DNA of 64,000 bases. Origin: Lachnospiraceae bacterium (GTDB lineage: Bacteria > Bacillota > Clostridia > Lachnospirales > Lachnospiraceae). Position numbers and translations under genes: made by a program. Positions within the stretch are counted from its first letter, which is position 1. Each line of letters opens with the position of its first letter. Below are positions 16,968 to 25,497 of this stretch, piece after piece. The stretch spans positions 124,001 through 188,000 of the forward strand of contig JAFSGE010000005.1 in assembly GCA_017434885.1 (NCBI GenBank), written 5' to 3'. The notes beneath the pieces were generated by a model that saw only the letters and a list, made by a program, of their open reading frames with translations, ran no database searches and was not told the DNA's origin.

Positions 16968-18077
16968 TCAGTTCACGTCCGAAAGAATCGGCACCATCTC
17001 ATGAAACATAAAAGTTTCATAGGGCAAAATTCTGAGTCCGTCATTTCCGGCCTTCATCAGAATGAAAATCGCGAAATACAAAACTCCCGCCATAATCACA
17101 CCTGCCGTCACAAATTTCTTCAGTTTCCGGTTTTCAATACCGCTAAGAAGCGCCGGAATGAAGAAAATATGGGTAATGGTCAGGTAATAACCGATTCTGG
17201 AAATAATCGGCAGGAAAGAGCAACATACGTACATCACAAGCGCCCCTAAGTTGCAATAAAAATAGAATCTGTTCCGTTCATTGTCTTTCACCGACTTTTT
17301 GTAACAAATCAGCGCCAAAATCAAAATCCCTAAGCACCTTGCTATATTTACATAGCTGGTTCCGCCCTCCAGATACTCCGTATCTTCATAAGTCGGATAA
17401 AGAAATACCACTACTTTCAAATAGAAATCCTGTAAAAAGAAAAAGGTCGTGCAAAACAACGCTCCAAGCGCCAGTTGCCACTTTTTCCAATTGCGGGATG
17501 CCAAATAGTAAAGCGGAAGCACCACAAGAATCGACTTGTGAAATGTCGCACCAAGCACAATCAGAAATACTAATTTCAGCCACTCTTTGCGAAGCACATA
17601 AGGAATGGCAAACAAGGCAATCGCCAGTGCCAGATAATATCTCACCGTATTAAAAGACTGGAAGTAATAACCAAATGCCATAAACAGAAAAAAGCTGAAT
17701 CCGAAAGAATCAGCCTGTTTGTACATCGCCACAAGAAACAAAAGTGCCGTAAAAAAAGCAAAAAAAGCAAACACCAGCAGATAATTCTCAAATCCGCTGA
17801 TTGCATAAAGTAATTTTACAATTCCGTTAAATCCGATTTCGGTAGGCACATAAGCATCACAATTTACCAGATGCATAAACTCTACATACTTGGCATAATC
17901 ATTTCCCACATTCAGACGACACGCTGAAAGGGCAAACAGAATTACAAAAATAAATGTCAGACAAAGTCCGTTTAGCAGCTGTTGCCTGCTCATTCTGTTA
18001 TTTACTGCCGTGCAGTGATTATTGACCAGCATGGCAAGCCAAACTGTCACTACCGCTACTAAAATATATAAAACCAT
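16968..18077 (-). CDS. EpsG-family oligosaccharide polymerase (Wzy-like)
   Basis: The 369-residue integral membrane protein has about ten to eleven hydrophobic segments and the EpsG-type core: LSACRLNVGNDYAKYVEFM near residue 55, an arginine-containing loop FNTVRYYLALAIALFAI, and GATFHKSILVVLPLYYLASR with the conserved histidine. EpsG/Wzy proteins join lipid-linked repeat units at the outer face of the membrane. It starts 4 bp after the upstream GT2 gene. It is the only polymerase candidate in the operon, so it defines the product as a Wzy-dependent polysaccharide. Confidence 0.88.
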   Translation of the reverse strand: MVLYILVAVVTVWLAMLVNNHCTAVNNRMSRQQLLNGLCLTFIFVILFALSACRLNVGNDYAKYVEFMHLVNCDAYVPTEIGFNGIVKLLYAISGFENYLLVFAFFAFFTALLFLVAMYKQADSFGFSFFLFMAFGYYFQSFNTVRYYLALAIALFAIPYVLRKEWLKLVFLIVLGATFHKSILVVLPLYYLASRNWKKWQLALGALFCTTFFFLQDFYLKVVVFLYPTYEDTEYLEGGTSYVNIARCLGILILALICYKKSVKDNERNRFYFYCNLGALVMYVCCSFLPIISRIGYYLTITHIFFIPALLSGIENRKLKKFVTAGVIMAGVLYFAIFILMKAGNDGLRILPYETFMFHEMVPILSDVN

Positions 18078-18080
18078 AAG

Positions 18081-18863
18081 TTACCTCAATCTGCCTTCCG
18101 CAATTCCTTCTTTCATAAAGCCGTAAGCTTCTTTCAAAGAAATTTCTTTACACATTTCCGCCTTGTGTGCATACAAAAAGCGCAAAGAAAAAATCTTTGC
18201 CATTTTTCCGTACAGGAAATGATACAGCACACCTCTGTCCACAAAAAATTTTTTGTGATATCCCTGAAACCAGGTAGATTCCCGATAAACTTCCTCACCG
18301 ATTTCCGCCGTGGAAGTATACATGTGAAGTCCTGCCGCAAGGCAATCCCTAAGGAACAAACTGTCCTCGCCGCAACTATACTTTGCACCGCCGCCAAAAA
18401 GCAGGGAAAAACTCACATTTGCCTTGCGAAGCGCACTTAACTTTGCCGCCACCGCAAAAGTCGGATATCTGCCGTAATTATACCAGCGAATCCGCCTTTC
18501 CGATTCGTTATAATATGTTTTCCTGGAAGCATCTACTTTAAAATTAAATGTAAGTAAATCCGCATCCGGATTCTTTGCAAACGCATCCGCTATCTGCTTT
18601 TCATAGTCATCATAAAAACGGATATCTTCATCGGAAAAAAGCACAATATCACCATCAGCGTGAAGAAGTGCCGTATTTCTGTTTAATCCCACGCCGCGTT
18701 CCGACATACCAAAACACCGGATTTTCCTGTCACCACGGGAAAATTCCTCATAAAAATATTTATCGCACTGATTCACGATAATCGCATCTGTTTTCAAATT
18801 CATGTCACAAGCCAGCGCCTTAGGCTCCTTATTAACCGCTGCCGCCAATACCTGTATTTTCAT
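18081..18863 (-). CDS. GT2-like glycosyltransferase, short form
   Basis: The 260-residue protein has RGVGLNRNTALLHADGDIVL and FSDEDIRFYDDYE, a GT-A-type donor and metal region with DED in place of DxD. FGGGAKYSCGEDSLFLRDCL is the acceptor-side GED motif of the GT2 superfamily. It lacks the usual N-terminal SIVIPVYN strand; the start is MKIQVLAAAVNKEPKAL, so it is a divergent or minimal member. It is packed 3 bp from the EpsG gene and 16 bp after the Wzz gene. Confidence 0.82.
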   Translation of the reverse strand: MKIQVLAAAVNKEPKALACDMNLKTDAIIVNQCDKYFYEEFSRGDRKIRCFGMSERGVGLNRNTALLHADGDIVLFSDEDIRFYDDYEKQIADAFAKNPDADLLTFNFKVDASRKTYYNESERRIRWYNYGRYPTFAVAAKLSALRKANVSFSLLFGGGAKYSCGEDSLFLRDCLAAGLHMYTSTAEIGEEVYRESTWFQGYHKKFFVDRGVLYHFLYGKMAKIFSLRFLYAHKAEMCKEISLKEAYGFMKEGIAEGRLR

Positions 18864-18879
18864 ACTCTGTTTTCCTTTA

Positions 18880-20007
18880 TCAGTTATAATACTTATTCAA
18901 GAAGTCTTCATCCGCCTGCGTCATAATCATGCCAAGCACCTTACAATCCTGATTGGATAGAAGTGAAAGTACACGCTGTGTTTTCCTGCTGACATTAATG
19001 CCGTAAGGAAGCAAAAGGATAACGCCTCCCAGCACTCTGATTTGCTCACAGGCATCCTCTGTAATCATATTTTCATCAAATGCAACTGCTTTCCATGCAT
19101 CCAAAGGCTCCTCTTCGCCTTCCTGTCTGGGAAGTGTCCATGTCAGTCCGCCCATTTCACCGTCACCGCCGATGAACTCATTTTCTCCGGCATTTAACAG
19201 CTTTTCCAGTTCTTCCACCCTTAAAGCGGCATGATTTTCCATATCAATCACGGCAAACATTTTCTGCTCCTGCAACAGATATTTGATGTTGGATGTCAGT
19301 TCTCTTGCGTAGGGCTGCAAGCCTTTCTGACTTTTCATCATCATACCAAGGGCTTTATGTCCGTAAATCTTCTCTAAATCCGCCTGCACATACACACCGT
19401 CATCCATCACATAGAAAATGGTCAGGACAAACATTCCTATCACCGCCATCACAAGTGCACCTGTGATACATGCAGTCACAGTCCGGTCATCCCAATAAAC
19501 TCTGGCAGGCTCCTGCGTTCTGATTGCTTCAATCCGCTTTAGTTCTTCGCTTTCCTGCGCATAATCCATCAGCCCCACTTCCACTGCTGCCTGAATCTCT
19601 CTTACGCTTTTCTCATCTGCGCCCTGTACCGTCACCGTAAGCAGACGGATATCTGACAAAATTTCTGCCGTAGTTGCTTCAATTACTTCTTGCCTGCTAT
19701 AACCTCCCGGCAAATTTGCTTCAATTTTTTTCATAATAGGGTCGGTGTCCAAAAGCTCGTTCCATGTATAACCGTTATAATACTGATATACCTCTCCGCC
19801 TTCATCCACAGCGAAACTGATATACAGTTTGGAAACAGCCTCATAAGTAATGGGCATACGCATTGCTCTTGCAACCTGATAGCTGACGCCGCCGATTATC
19901 GCACCCAGCACCACTACCATCAAAAGCAACCATATTTTCCCCTGCATACAGAGAAACAGACGCTTTAAATCCATTCCCTGTTTACTGTAATCTGCATTTT
20001 TTTTCAT
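18880..20007 (-). CDS. Wzz-type chain-length protein fused to a degenerate BY-kinase-like domain
   Basis: The 375-residue protein starts with a cytoplasmic stretch and a membrane helix at about residues 28-50 (IWLLLMVVVLGAIIGG). An extracytoplasmic Wzz domain follows (YEAVSKLYISFAVDEGGEVY), then a second helix at about 178-200. The cytoplasmic C-terminal part (about 215-375) looks like the tyrosine-kinase CpsD/YveL fold, with LTSNIKYLL, VILLLPYGINVSRKTQRVLS and VLGMIMTQADEDFLNKYYN. I find no Walker A (GxxxxGKT) or DxD motif, so kinase activity is unlikely, although a tyrosine pair sits at the extreme C-terminus. It probably sets polymer length with EpsG. It abuts the priming transferase gene by 3 bp. 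Confidence 0.82.
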   Translation of the reverse strand: MKKNADYSKQGMDLKRLFLCMQGKIWLLLMVVVLGAIIGGVSYQVARAMRMPITYEAVSKLYISFAVDEGGEVYQYYNGYTWNELLDTDPIMKKIEANLPGGYSRQEVIEATTAEILSDIRLLTVTVQGADEKSVREIQAAVEVGLMDYAQESEELKRIEAIRTQEPARVYWDDRTVTACITGALVMAVIGMFVLTIFYVMDDGVYVQADLEKIYGHKALGMMMKSQKGLQPYARELTSNIKYLLQEQKMFAVIDMENHAALRVEELEKLLNAGENEFIGGDGEMGGLTWTLPRQEGEEEPLDAWKAVAFDENMITEDACEQIRVLGGVILLLPYGINVSRKTQRVLSLLSNQDCKVLGMIMTQADEDFLNKYYN

Positions 20008-20010
20008 AGT

Positions 20011-21405
20011 CTACTCCTCAGTCTTGTCCGAAGACTTCATAGCAGTCACCTGACTGCTCTCCACACCTTCCGTGCTTTCCGCTTTAATTAAGATTTTCAA
20101 CGTAAGAAGCATGAGCTTAATATCCAACCACACGGAATAATTTTCAATATAAGATAAATCCAGTTTCAGTTTATCATACGGTGTTGTATTATACTTGCCG
20201 TACACCTGCGCATACCCTGCAAGTCCCGCTTTCACCTTCATGCGGAACACAAATTCCGGCATTTCTTCCACATATTGTTTGATAATTTCCGGTCGTTCCG
20301 GCCTTGGTCCGATAAATGACATATCGCCCGACAAAATGTTGAAAAGCTGAGGAAGTTCATCAATTCTCACTGCCCGGATAAATTTACCGATAGGCGTAAT
20401 TCTGCTGTCATTCTTAGCAGCCAGTCTTGCCACGCCGTCTTTCTCTGCATCTACACGCATGCTTCTGAATTTCATAATCCAAAATTCTTTTCCGCCCATG
20501 GTACAACGCACCTGCTTATAAAAAACAGGGCCTTTATCATAACACTTGATACAAATTGCTGTAAGCAACATAATCGGAGAAGTAATTACAATGAGCAGTA
20601 AAGCACATACCACATCGATAAACCGCTTTGTCATTCGCTGCTCTACCGTAAGTGCATATTCCCTTGTCAGCAAAATCGGTGTATCAAACAAATGAAGCTG
20701 GTCAGACCCCTGTACAAGCACATCCGGTATCTTTGGCATCATATACACACGAATGGATTGTCCGTAGCAGTATTTCAAAAGCTTATTTCTGTCTTCTGTG
20801 GGAATATCCCATAAAACCACCGCGCCAAACCGCTCACCGATTTCTTCTTTGATTTTATCAACACCTTCAGAAATATTAATACAGCTTACAATGTTGTACT
20901 TATCCTTACGAGTTGCAAACTTTCGTAATATATCATCGATAGAACGTTCTCCGTAAACAAGTAACATTTTTCGTGGCGGAAATACCTTCCGATACAGCAT
21001 ATTACAGATAAATATCCATAGCCCTGCTATGATAAATTGTAACAATGTAGCTCCCACAAAATATTCTGCCTTTACCAGCCAGTTATTCATAAGGGAAATC
21101 TGCAAATAGGTAATCACATTTACAAAAAGCAGGGAAAATACCTGTGAGAAAAATACCTCCATCGGCTTTAAATATCCCACTTTGAGTCCGCCGTATGTGT
21201 GAAAGAAAAAGAACAACAATACAAAATAAATGGCTATCATTAGCATATGCCCGTTTTTGTAAAATTTAAAACGAAACGTATCTTTACTGATTACGGGATA
21301 ATAATATGCAAACCAAAGATAAGCATAAACCGCTGTATGGAAAATCAGGCCCGCAAAATTCAGCCATAATACAATCATTCTTTTCACTGATTCCAAACGT
21401 TTCAC
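20011..21405 (-). CDS. priming polyprenyl glycosylphosphotransferase (bacterial sugar transferase)
   Basis: The 464-residue enzyme moves a sugar 1-phosphate from a UDP-sugar to undecaprenyl phosphate, starting each repeat unit. It has four to five N-terminal membrane helices, a cytoplasmic Rossmann-like middle (LLVYGERSIDDILRKFATRK), and a C-terminal catalytic domain: KRFIDVVCALLLIVITSPIM, DKGPVFYKQVRCTMGGKEFW, MKFRSMRVDAE, then RIDELPQLFNILSGDMSFIG and PRPERPE. These are the re-entrant helix, DE and PRP motifs of the WbaP/EpsL family. The donor (UDP-Gal, -Glc or -HexNAc) is not predictable. It lies 10 bp after the GT2 gene. Confidence 0.93.
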   Translation of the reverse strand: MKRLESVKRMIVLWLNFAGLIFHTAVYAYLWFAYYYPVISKDTFRFKFYKNGHMLMIAIYFVLLFFFFHTYGGLKVGYLKPMEVFFSQVFSLLFVNVITYLQISLMNNWLVKAEYFVGATLLQFIIAGLWIFICNMLYRKVFPPRKMLLVYGERSIDDILRKFATRKDKYNIVSCINISEGVDKIKEEIGERFGAVVLWDIPTEDRNKLLKYCYGQSIRVYMMPKIPDVLVQGSDQLHLFDTPILLTREYALTVEQRMTKRFIDVVCALLLIVITSPIMLLTAICIKCYDKGPVFYKQVRCTMGGKEFWIMKFRSMRVDAEKDGVARLAAKNDSRITPIGKFIRAVRIDELPQLFNILSGDMSFIGPRPERPEIIKQYVEEMPEFVFRMKVKAGLAGYAQVYGKYNTTPYDKLKLDLSYIENYSVWLDIKLMLLTLKILIKAESTEGVESSQVTAMKSSDKTEE

Positions 21406-21415
21406 TTCTGCACCT

Positions 21416-22198
21416 CTATAATCGTCTTAATGTTGCCCGCATCGCCCAAAACACAAAATAATATGCGGCAGCAATTACCGGAAGCTGCTCCTGTCTCCGG
21501 TACAAATTCCAAATTCGCTTGATTGCTTCCCACTTATTGGAGGATAAGGACTTTGCCGGCCTTCTGTAAATAGCAAGCACTTCATCCAATCCACAGGCAA
21601 CTATACCATTTTTTAACAGTTTCCACCAAAAAGCAGTGTCTTCACTTTTTACATTGGGCATGGAAAGCAATTCTGCCGGTATCTTTTTTCTGTCCAGTAA
21701 CACTGTAGTTGTAAAAATAACGGTTCTCGACAATGCCCTTCTGTATGTCAATTTTTCGGGAACATGTACTATTTTTCCTGTTCCTTTGGCATTTTCGTCT
21801 CCGAACTCATAAGCCGAAAAAACAAATGACGCCTGCTGCTTTTCCATGAATGTCATTTCTTTGGAAAGCTTCTTTGAAAGCCAGATATCATCCGCATCCA
21901 AAAAAGCGATATACCTGCCTTTTGCTGCCTCCATACCGGTATTTCGCGCCATTGCAGCACCTTCATTCTGCTGCTTTACCAGTAACCGTATTTCCTGTCG
22001 CCTCATACCTTCCTCAAGGCTGTTTCTCTTTTGAAGATATTCCTCAATAACCGCTTTACTGTTATCTGAAGAACAATCATCTACCAAAATCAGTTCCCAC
22101 TCCTGATAGGTTTGCTTTTCTACCATGCGAATGGTTTCTTCTATATAAGCACCGGCATTGTAAACCGGCACAATAATGCTGACAAGTTTTTCCTGCAT
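21416..22198 (-). CDS. glycosyltransferase family 2 protein
   Basis: The 260-residue GT-A enzyme has VSIIVPVYNAGAYIEET, LILVDDCSSDNSKAVIEEYL, and GRYIAFLDADDIWLSKKLSK with the DADD metal site. The start MQEKL is chosen because AGAGGAGA lies 10 bp upstream. A longer in-frame opening would overlap the GtrB-like gene by 139 bp. The C-terminal FVFWAMRATLRRL may touch the membrane. It acts on the cytoplasmic side, second gene of the eps operon. Confidence 0.9.
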   Translation of the reverse strand: MQEKLVSIIVPVYNAGAYIEETIRMVEKQTYQEWELILVDDCSSDNSKAVIEEYLQKRNSLEEGMRRQEIRLLVKQQNEGAAMARNTGMEAAKGRYIAFLDADDIWLSKKLSKEMTFMEKQQASFVFSAYEFGDENAKGTGKIVHVPEKLTYRRALSRTVIFTTTVLLDRKKIPAELLSMPNVKSEDTAFWWKLLKNGIVACGLDEVLAIYRRPAKSLSSNKWEAIKRIWNLYRRQEQLPVIAAAYYFVFWAMRATLRRL

Positions 22199-22203
22199 GC
22201 AAA

Positions 22204-23133
22204 CTAAATCTCCTCTTTCACAAGGTAAATCGGTCTGTCTTTTACTTCCATATAAGTTTTGGCCAAATATTGTCCCACAATACCAAGACAGAGAAGCTGC
22301 ACACCACTGATAAGCGAAATGATACATACCAATGACGGCCAACCGGATGTGGGGTCACCAAACACAAGAGTTCTGACAATGATAACTCCTATCAGCAAAA
22401 ATGCTGCAATACAAAACACAACTCCCATCACAGACGCAATGGCAAGGGGCGTTGTGGAAAAGGACGTAATTCCTTCAATGGAATAAATAAATAACTTCCA
22501 AAAAGACCATTTGGTCTCTCCTTTTTTGCGCTCAATATTTTCAAATTCAAGCCACTTGGTTTCAAACCCCACCCAGCCGAAAATACCTTTGGTAAAACGA
22601 TTATACTCTTTCATAGAAAGAATGGCATCTACCACCTGTCTGGTCATCAGTCTGAAATCCCTGGCTCCGTCCACAACCTGTGCATCGGAAATTTTGTTCA
22701 TAACTTTATAAAACATTCTTGCAAAGAAAGAACGAATCATAGGCTCGCCTTTTCGAGTCACCCTTCTGGTTGCCACCATATCATATCCCTGCCAGATATT
22801 TTCAAACATCTCCGGCAAAAGACTTGGCGGATCCTGCAAATCGGCATCCATGCACGCCACATAGTCTCCTTTTGCTTTTTGAAGGCCGGCGTATAATGCA
22901 GCTTCCTTCCCGAAATTACGGGAAAAAGACACCAAATGCACTCTGGCATCTTTCTCAATCAACTTTTTCACTTCTGATACCGTCGCATCCTTAGAGCCAT
23001 CGTCTACATACCAAAGTTCGAAATCTATCTCATGGGCTTTCAAAAAGCTTTCATTCTTTATAAATTCCTCATAAAAATAAGGCACATTTTCTTCTTCATT
23101 ATAACAAGGTACGATTGCACTTAAAAGCTTCAT
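22204..23133 (-). CDS. GtrB-like polyprenyl-phosphate glycosyltransferase (GT2 with two C-terminal helices)
   Basis: The 309-residue enzyme begins MKLLSAIVPCYNEEENVPYF and has FELWYVDDGSKDATV, SFSRNFGKEAALYAGLQ and VACMDADLQDPPSLLPEM, the dolichol-phosphate-mannose-synthase-type signatures. RKKGETKWSFWKLFIYSIEG leads into two membrane helices (about 225-250 and 265-290). Such enzymes make Und-P-glucose or a similar monosaccharide donor for outer-face GT-C transferases. It is the first gene of the eps operon. A paralogue lies at 62.8-63.8 kb. Confidence 0.92.
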   Translation of the reverse strand: MKLLSAIVPCYNEEENVPYFYEEFIKNESFLKAHEIDFELWYVDDGSKDATVSEVKKLIEKDARVHLVSFSRNFGKEAALYAGLQKAKGDYVACMDADLQDPPSLLPEMFENIWQGYDMVATRRVTRKGEPMIRSFFARMFYKVMNKISDAQVVDGARDFRLMTRQVVDAILSMKEYNRFTKGIFGWVGFETKWLEFENIERKKGETKWSFWKLFIYSIEGITSFSTTPLAIASVMGVVFCIAAFLLIGVIIVRTLVFGDPTSGWPSLVCIISLISGVQLLCLGIVGQYLAKTYMEVKDRPIYLVKEEI

Positions 23134-23169
23134 AATTCCTTACCCCGACAAATATTCTTTAATTTAATT

Positions 23170-23198
23170 ATTGTAACACATCTGAAAAAATATCACAA
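23170..23198 (-). promoter_or_regulatory. promoter of the exopolysaccharide operon
   Basis: Minus-strand TTGTGA (23198-23193), a 17-bp spacer and TACAAT (23175-23170) with an upstream TG. The leader to the first start codon is about 30 bp. All gaps downstream to 10,940 are under 20 bp, so this one site probably drives about 12 kb. Confidence 0.75.
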
Positions 23199-23231
23199 CA
23201 CGCTGTCTTTAAGGTTTTCCCGCAACGCAAT

Positions 23232-23265
23232 AAAGCTGCACCTTAACAAGATGCAGCTTTCATTT
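23232..23265. terminator. hairpin terminator between agrB and the eps operon
   Basis: AAAGCTGCA and TGCAGCTTT form a perfect 9-bp stem; the T-tail is weak on both sides. It insulates the eps promoter from the agr transcript. Confidence 0.6.
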
Positions 23266-23326
23266 TACCCCTTTTACTCTGAGCGAGGGCACAATCTGTC
23301 CGCTGACTTTTTGTACCATTTTCCGC

Positions 23327-23929
23327 TTAGAGTCCTTCCTGTCCGCAAGGCAAATGCATATATTCCACACATCTTTGCAATACAAGTGCAAATGCACTCA
23401 GTGAAATTGCCATAATGCAGGAAAACATATACTCACTTTGCAGATAAGCAAGAATCATTGTAACTATAACTTCCGCCCCAAGTATCAGTCGTGTCCTTTT
23501 TTTGAAGATATGTGCTTCCTTTTCCGAAATCGGTTTGTTTTTATCCGCCATCGGAGCCAGAATAAAAATCACCGCCACAGAAATAAAGAATAACTGCCAC
23601 AAGGTGGAAATCATACTACCTTTCAGTGCAAAGTATTTAATTGTAAGTAAGGCTGTCGCAAGTAAGGCACAGGATTCAAAATAACAGCTTACATATCCGC
23701 CGGAATGATATCCTCCTGCGTAAGAGCGCAGAGGAATAAACATGCCAAGCAATAAAACTCCGTGCCACCACATACCAAGCAAATAGCTGATAAGCAATGC
23801 CGAACCGAAATTCACCGCTATGGCAACCACAGCCTCCATTGCTTTGGCATAAAGTTCTATATACTTCTCCTGTATGTTTCCGTTCTCTGCCAAACCCGCA
23901 GCCGCTTTTCTGAAGAAATTATCTGTCAT
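23327..23929 (-). CDS. agrB: AgrB-family peptide-processing membrane endopeptidase
   Basis: The 200-residue membrane protein cleaves the AgrD precursor and forms the cyclic (thio)lactone. The active-site block RSYAGGYHSGGYVSCYF near residues 67-83 has the histidine and, seven residues on, the cysteine with the spacing of staphylococcal AgrB (His77, Cys84). Four to six hydrophobic segments follow. The ATG lies inside the 3' end of agrD (11-bp overlap), so the two are translationally coupled. A terminator hairpin follows about 60 bp downstream. Confidence 0.93.
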   Translation of the reverse strand: MTDNFFRKAAAGLAENGNIQEKYIELYAKAMEAVVAIAVNFGSALLISYLLGMWWHGVLLLGMFIPLRSYAGGYHSGGYVSCYFESCALLATALLTIKYFALKGSMISTLWQLFFISVAVIFILAPMADKNKPISEKEAHIFKKRTRLILGAEVIVTMILAYLQSEYMFSCIMAISLSAFALVLQRCVEYMHLPCGQEGL

Positions 23930-24068
23930 ATTTTCTGAAATCGTTTATTTCTTCAGGCATTTCGGGCTGATGGAAAATAAAAAAGCAAGTATATAAAGGC
24001 ATAATTAAAATCATACCGGTTAAAACTGCTGTCAAAACTTTTTCCAATCTTTTTCTCATACTTTTCAT
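23919..24068 (-). CDS. agrD: AgrD-type cyclic autoinducer peptide precursor
   Basis: The 49-residue precursor has an amphipathic basic N-terminus (MKSMRKRLEKVLTAV), a hydrophobic stretch and the core YTCFFIF, then an acidic tail HQPEMPEEINDFRKYDR. The staphylococcal AgrD layout is core (STCDFIM) followed by DEPEVPKEL; here TCFFIF followed by HQPEMPEEI matches it nearly position for position. The predicted signal is a thiolactone between Cys28 and the carboxyl of Phe32. GAGGTGATT lies just before the ATG. The gene overlaps agrB by 11 bp and lies 87 bp after the kinase gene, behind its own promoter. Confidence 0.9.
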   Translation of the reverse strand: MKSMRKRLEKVLTAVLTGMILIMPLYTCFFIFHQPEMPEEINDFRKYDR

Positions 24069-24093
24069 TTTAATCACCTCTTTATATCAGATA

Positions 24094-24158
24094 GTAATAT
24101 AAAAAGATGTATTAAAAAACAATCCTGTAATAATTAACCCTTCTGCTTGTAATAATTA
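24094..24158 (-). promoter_or_regulatory. agrD-agrB promoter with paired LytTR-type direct repeats
   Basis: TGTAATAATTA occurs identically at 24126-24136 and 24148-24158 (plus-strand reading), an exact 22-bp period, which is two helical turns and the spacing known for AgrA-type LytTR dimers. Three bases later on the minus strand come TTGTTT (24122-24117), a 17-bp spacer and TATTAC (24099-24094). Both core hexamers are poor, as expected for an activator-dependent promoter. The distal repeat covers the stop codon of the kinase gene. Confidence 0.75.
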
Positions 24159-25463
24159 GCCTTCCAACTCCGGATAATATAAAAAAGTTTTTACTTGGAA
24201 TGTCTGATTTTCCATATTTACTTCAAACACACCATTATACTTTTTCACAATTTCTTTCACGTTTTTTAATCCAATTCCATGATTTTCTTTATCTTGTTTT
24301 CCCGTTATCAATTCATTATCTTTATCATGATGTATTTCTCCGTTATATGCATTTTGAATTTCAAATAAAAAAGCAGTATCATCAGAAAACAGCTTATAAT
24401 GTATTACTCTTTGCTCTTCACCTAAAAAACTTACCGCTTCAATTGCATTATCCATCAAATTTCCCAACAACACATTCATATCGCCGCTCGAAATGTTGAT
24501 TTCACCCCTTGTCCGAATATCTCTTTTCACTTGAATTTTTGCTTCATGTGCAATTTCTTCTTTATAATTCAAAGCTGAGTCTATTCCTATATTTCCGGTA
24601 TTTATAATATCCGCGCTTCTCTTCAAAACCCCTATTCTTTCCTTATACAGTTCTCTTAACTTTTCATATTCCGTTGCTTCCAGATAACCAAGTTCCAATA
24701 TGTAATGGTTACTCATATCGTGACGAATTCTTCGAAGCATTTTCCACTGCTGTTCTACATTTTCACAACGCATTCTGTAATATTCATTTTGTTGCCTTAT
24801 CATTTCTGTATTCATCAATTGCTCAATATTTGCTTGCATCTTCTGATACATATAATACGATAGCAAATTAATAACCAATAAAACGGTAAATACTATTGTT
24901 TTTCCAATAGTCACATTATGGTAGTCATCCGATGCAACCACATAAAAAACAATCAGACTTCCTACCGGTATCACAAATATTTCCAGCCATTCCACAAATC
25001 CAACTTTAATCTGTTTTTCCTTTTTTGATAAATAGGCAACGGCCTTCACAATGATAAAACATACTATCTTCGAAAGTGCACTTGCTAAATAAAAGCTACT
25101 CTTTTCACTTCCCTCTCTTCCACTACCAACACAATTTACCATTGTCAGGAAAAATCCCACCAGCATCTCTGAAATAACCCCAAAGACAACCACCATAAAT
25201 ACTAATACTGCTTTAGTCCGTATACTTCCTTCATATAAGAAAAGCACGATAAAAAAATTAATAACCAAACTGCACATACCATTAATAAACGGATGTTCAT
25301 TGGACGTATAACTCCCCACATTCCATGCGACAAAACAGCCACACCATCCCAGCACAAACAACAGTTTATTTTTTACCTTTACGCCCAGCACCTGGCTATA
25401 CAAAATATGCAGCGTAAATATAAAAAAGATATCCATCATCCATGTAAAAATTTGTATTTCCAT
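24156..25463 (-). CDS. AgrC-like sensor histidine kinase (GHKL ATPase)
   Basis: The protein of about 435 residues has six to seven N-terminal membrane helices (to about residue 205), the sensor region for a cyclic peptide. A coiled linker leads to LRRIRHDMSNHYILELGYLE with the phospho-acceptor histidine in RHD. The GHKL ATPase shows NVLLGNLMDNAIEAVSF (N box) and ENHGIGLKNVKEIVKKY (G box). The start at MEIQIFTWMMD is chosen because GAGGGAGA lies 8 bp upstream. It lies between the response regulator gene, from which an intrinsic terminator separates it, and agrD. It should phosphorylate the neighbouring LytTR regulator when the AgrD peptide binds. Confidence 0.92.
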   Translation of the reverse strand: MEIQIFTWMMDIFFIFTLHILYSQVLGVKVKNKLLFVLGWCGCFVAWNVGSYTSNEHPFINGMCSLVINFFIVLFLYEGSIRTKAVLVFMVVVFGVISEMLVGFFLTMVNCVGSGREGSEKSSFYLASALSKIVCFIIVKAVAYLSKKEKQIKVGFVEWLEIFVIPVGSLIVFYVVASDDYHNVTIGKTIVFTVLLVINLLSYYMYQKMQANIEQLMNTEMIRQQNEYYRMRCENVEQQWKMLRRIRHDMSNHYILELGYLEATEYEKLRELYKERIGVLKRSADIINTGNIGIDSALNYKEEIAHEAKIQVKRDIRTRGEINISSGDMNVLLGNLMDNAIEAVSFLGEEQRVIHYKLFSDDTAFLFEIQNAYNGEIHHDKDNELITGKQDKENHGIGLKNVKEIVKKYNGVFEVNMENQTFQVKTFLYYPELEG

Positions 25464-25497
25464 ACTTTTCATCTCCCTCGGCATCTTACCTTTTCAT

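Noticed and set aside
23166..23176. TAATTATTGTA near the eps promoter, similar to one LytTR half-site
   Set aside because: Single copy, opposite orientation, and it overlaps the -10; no partner 22 bp away.
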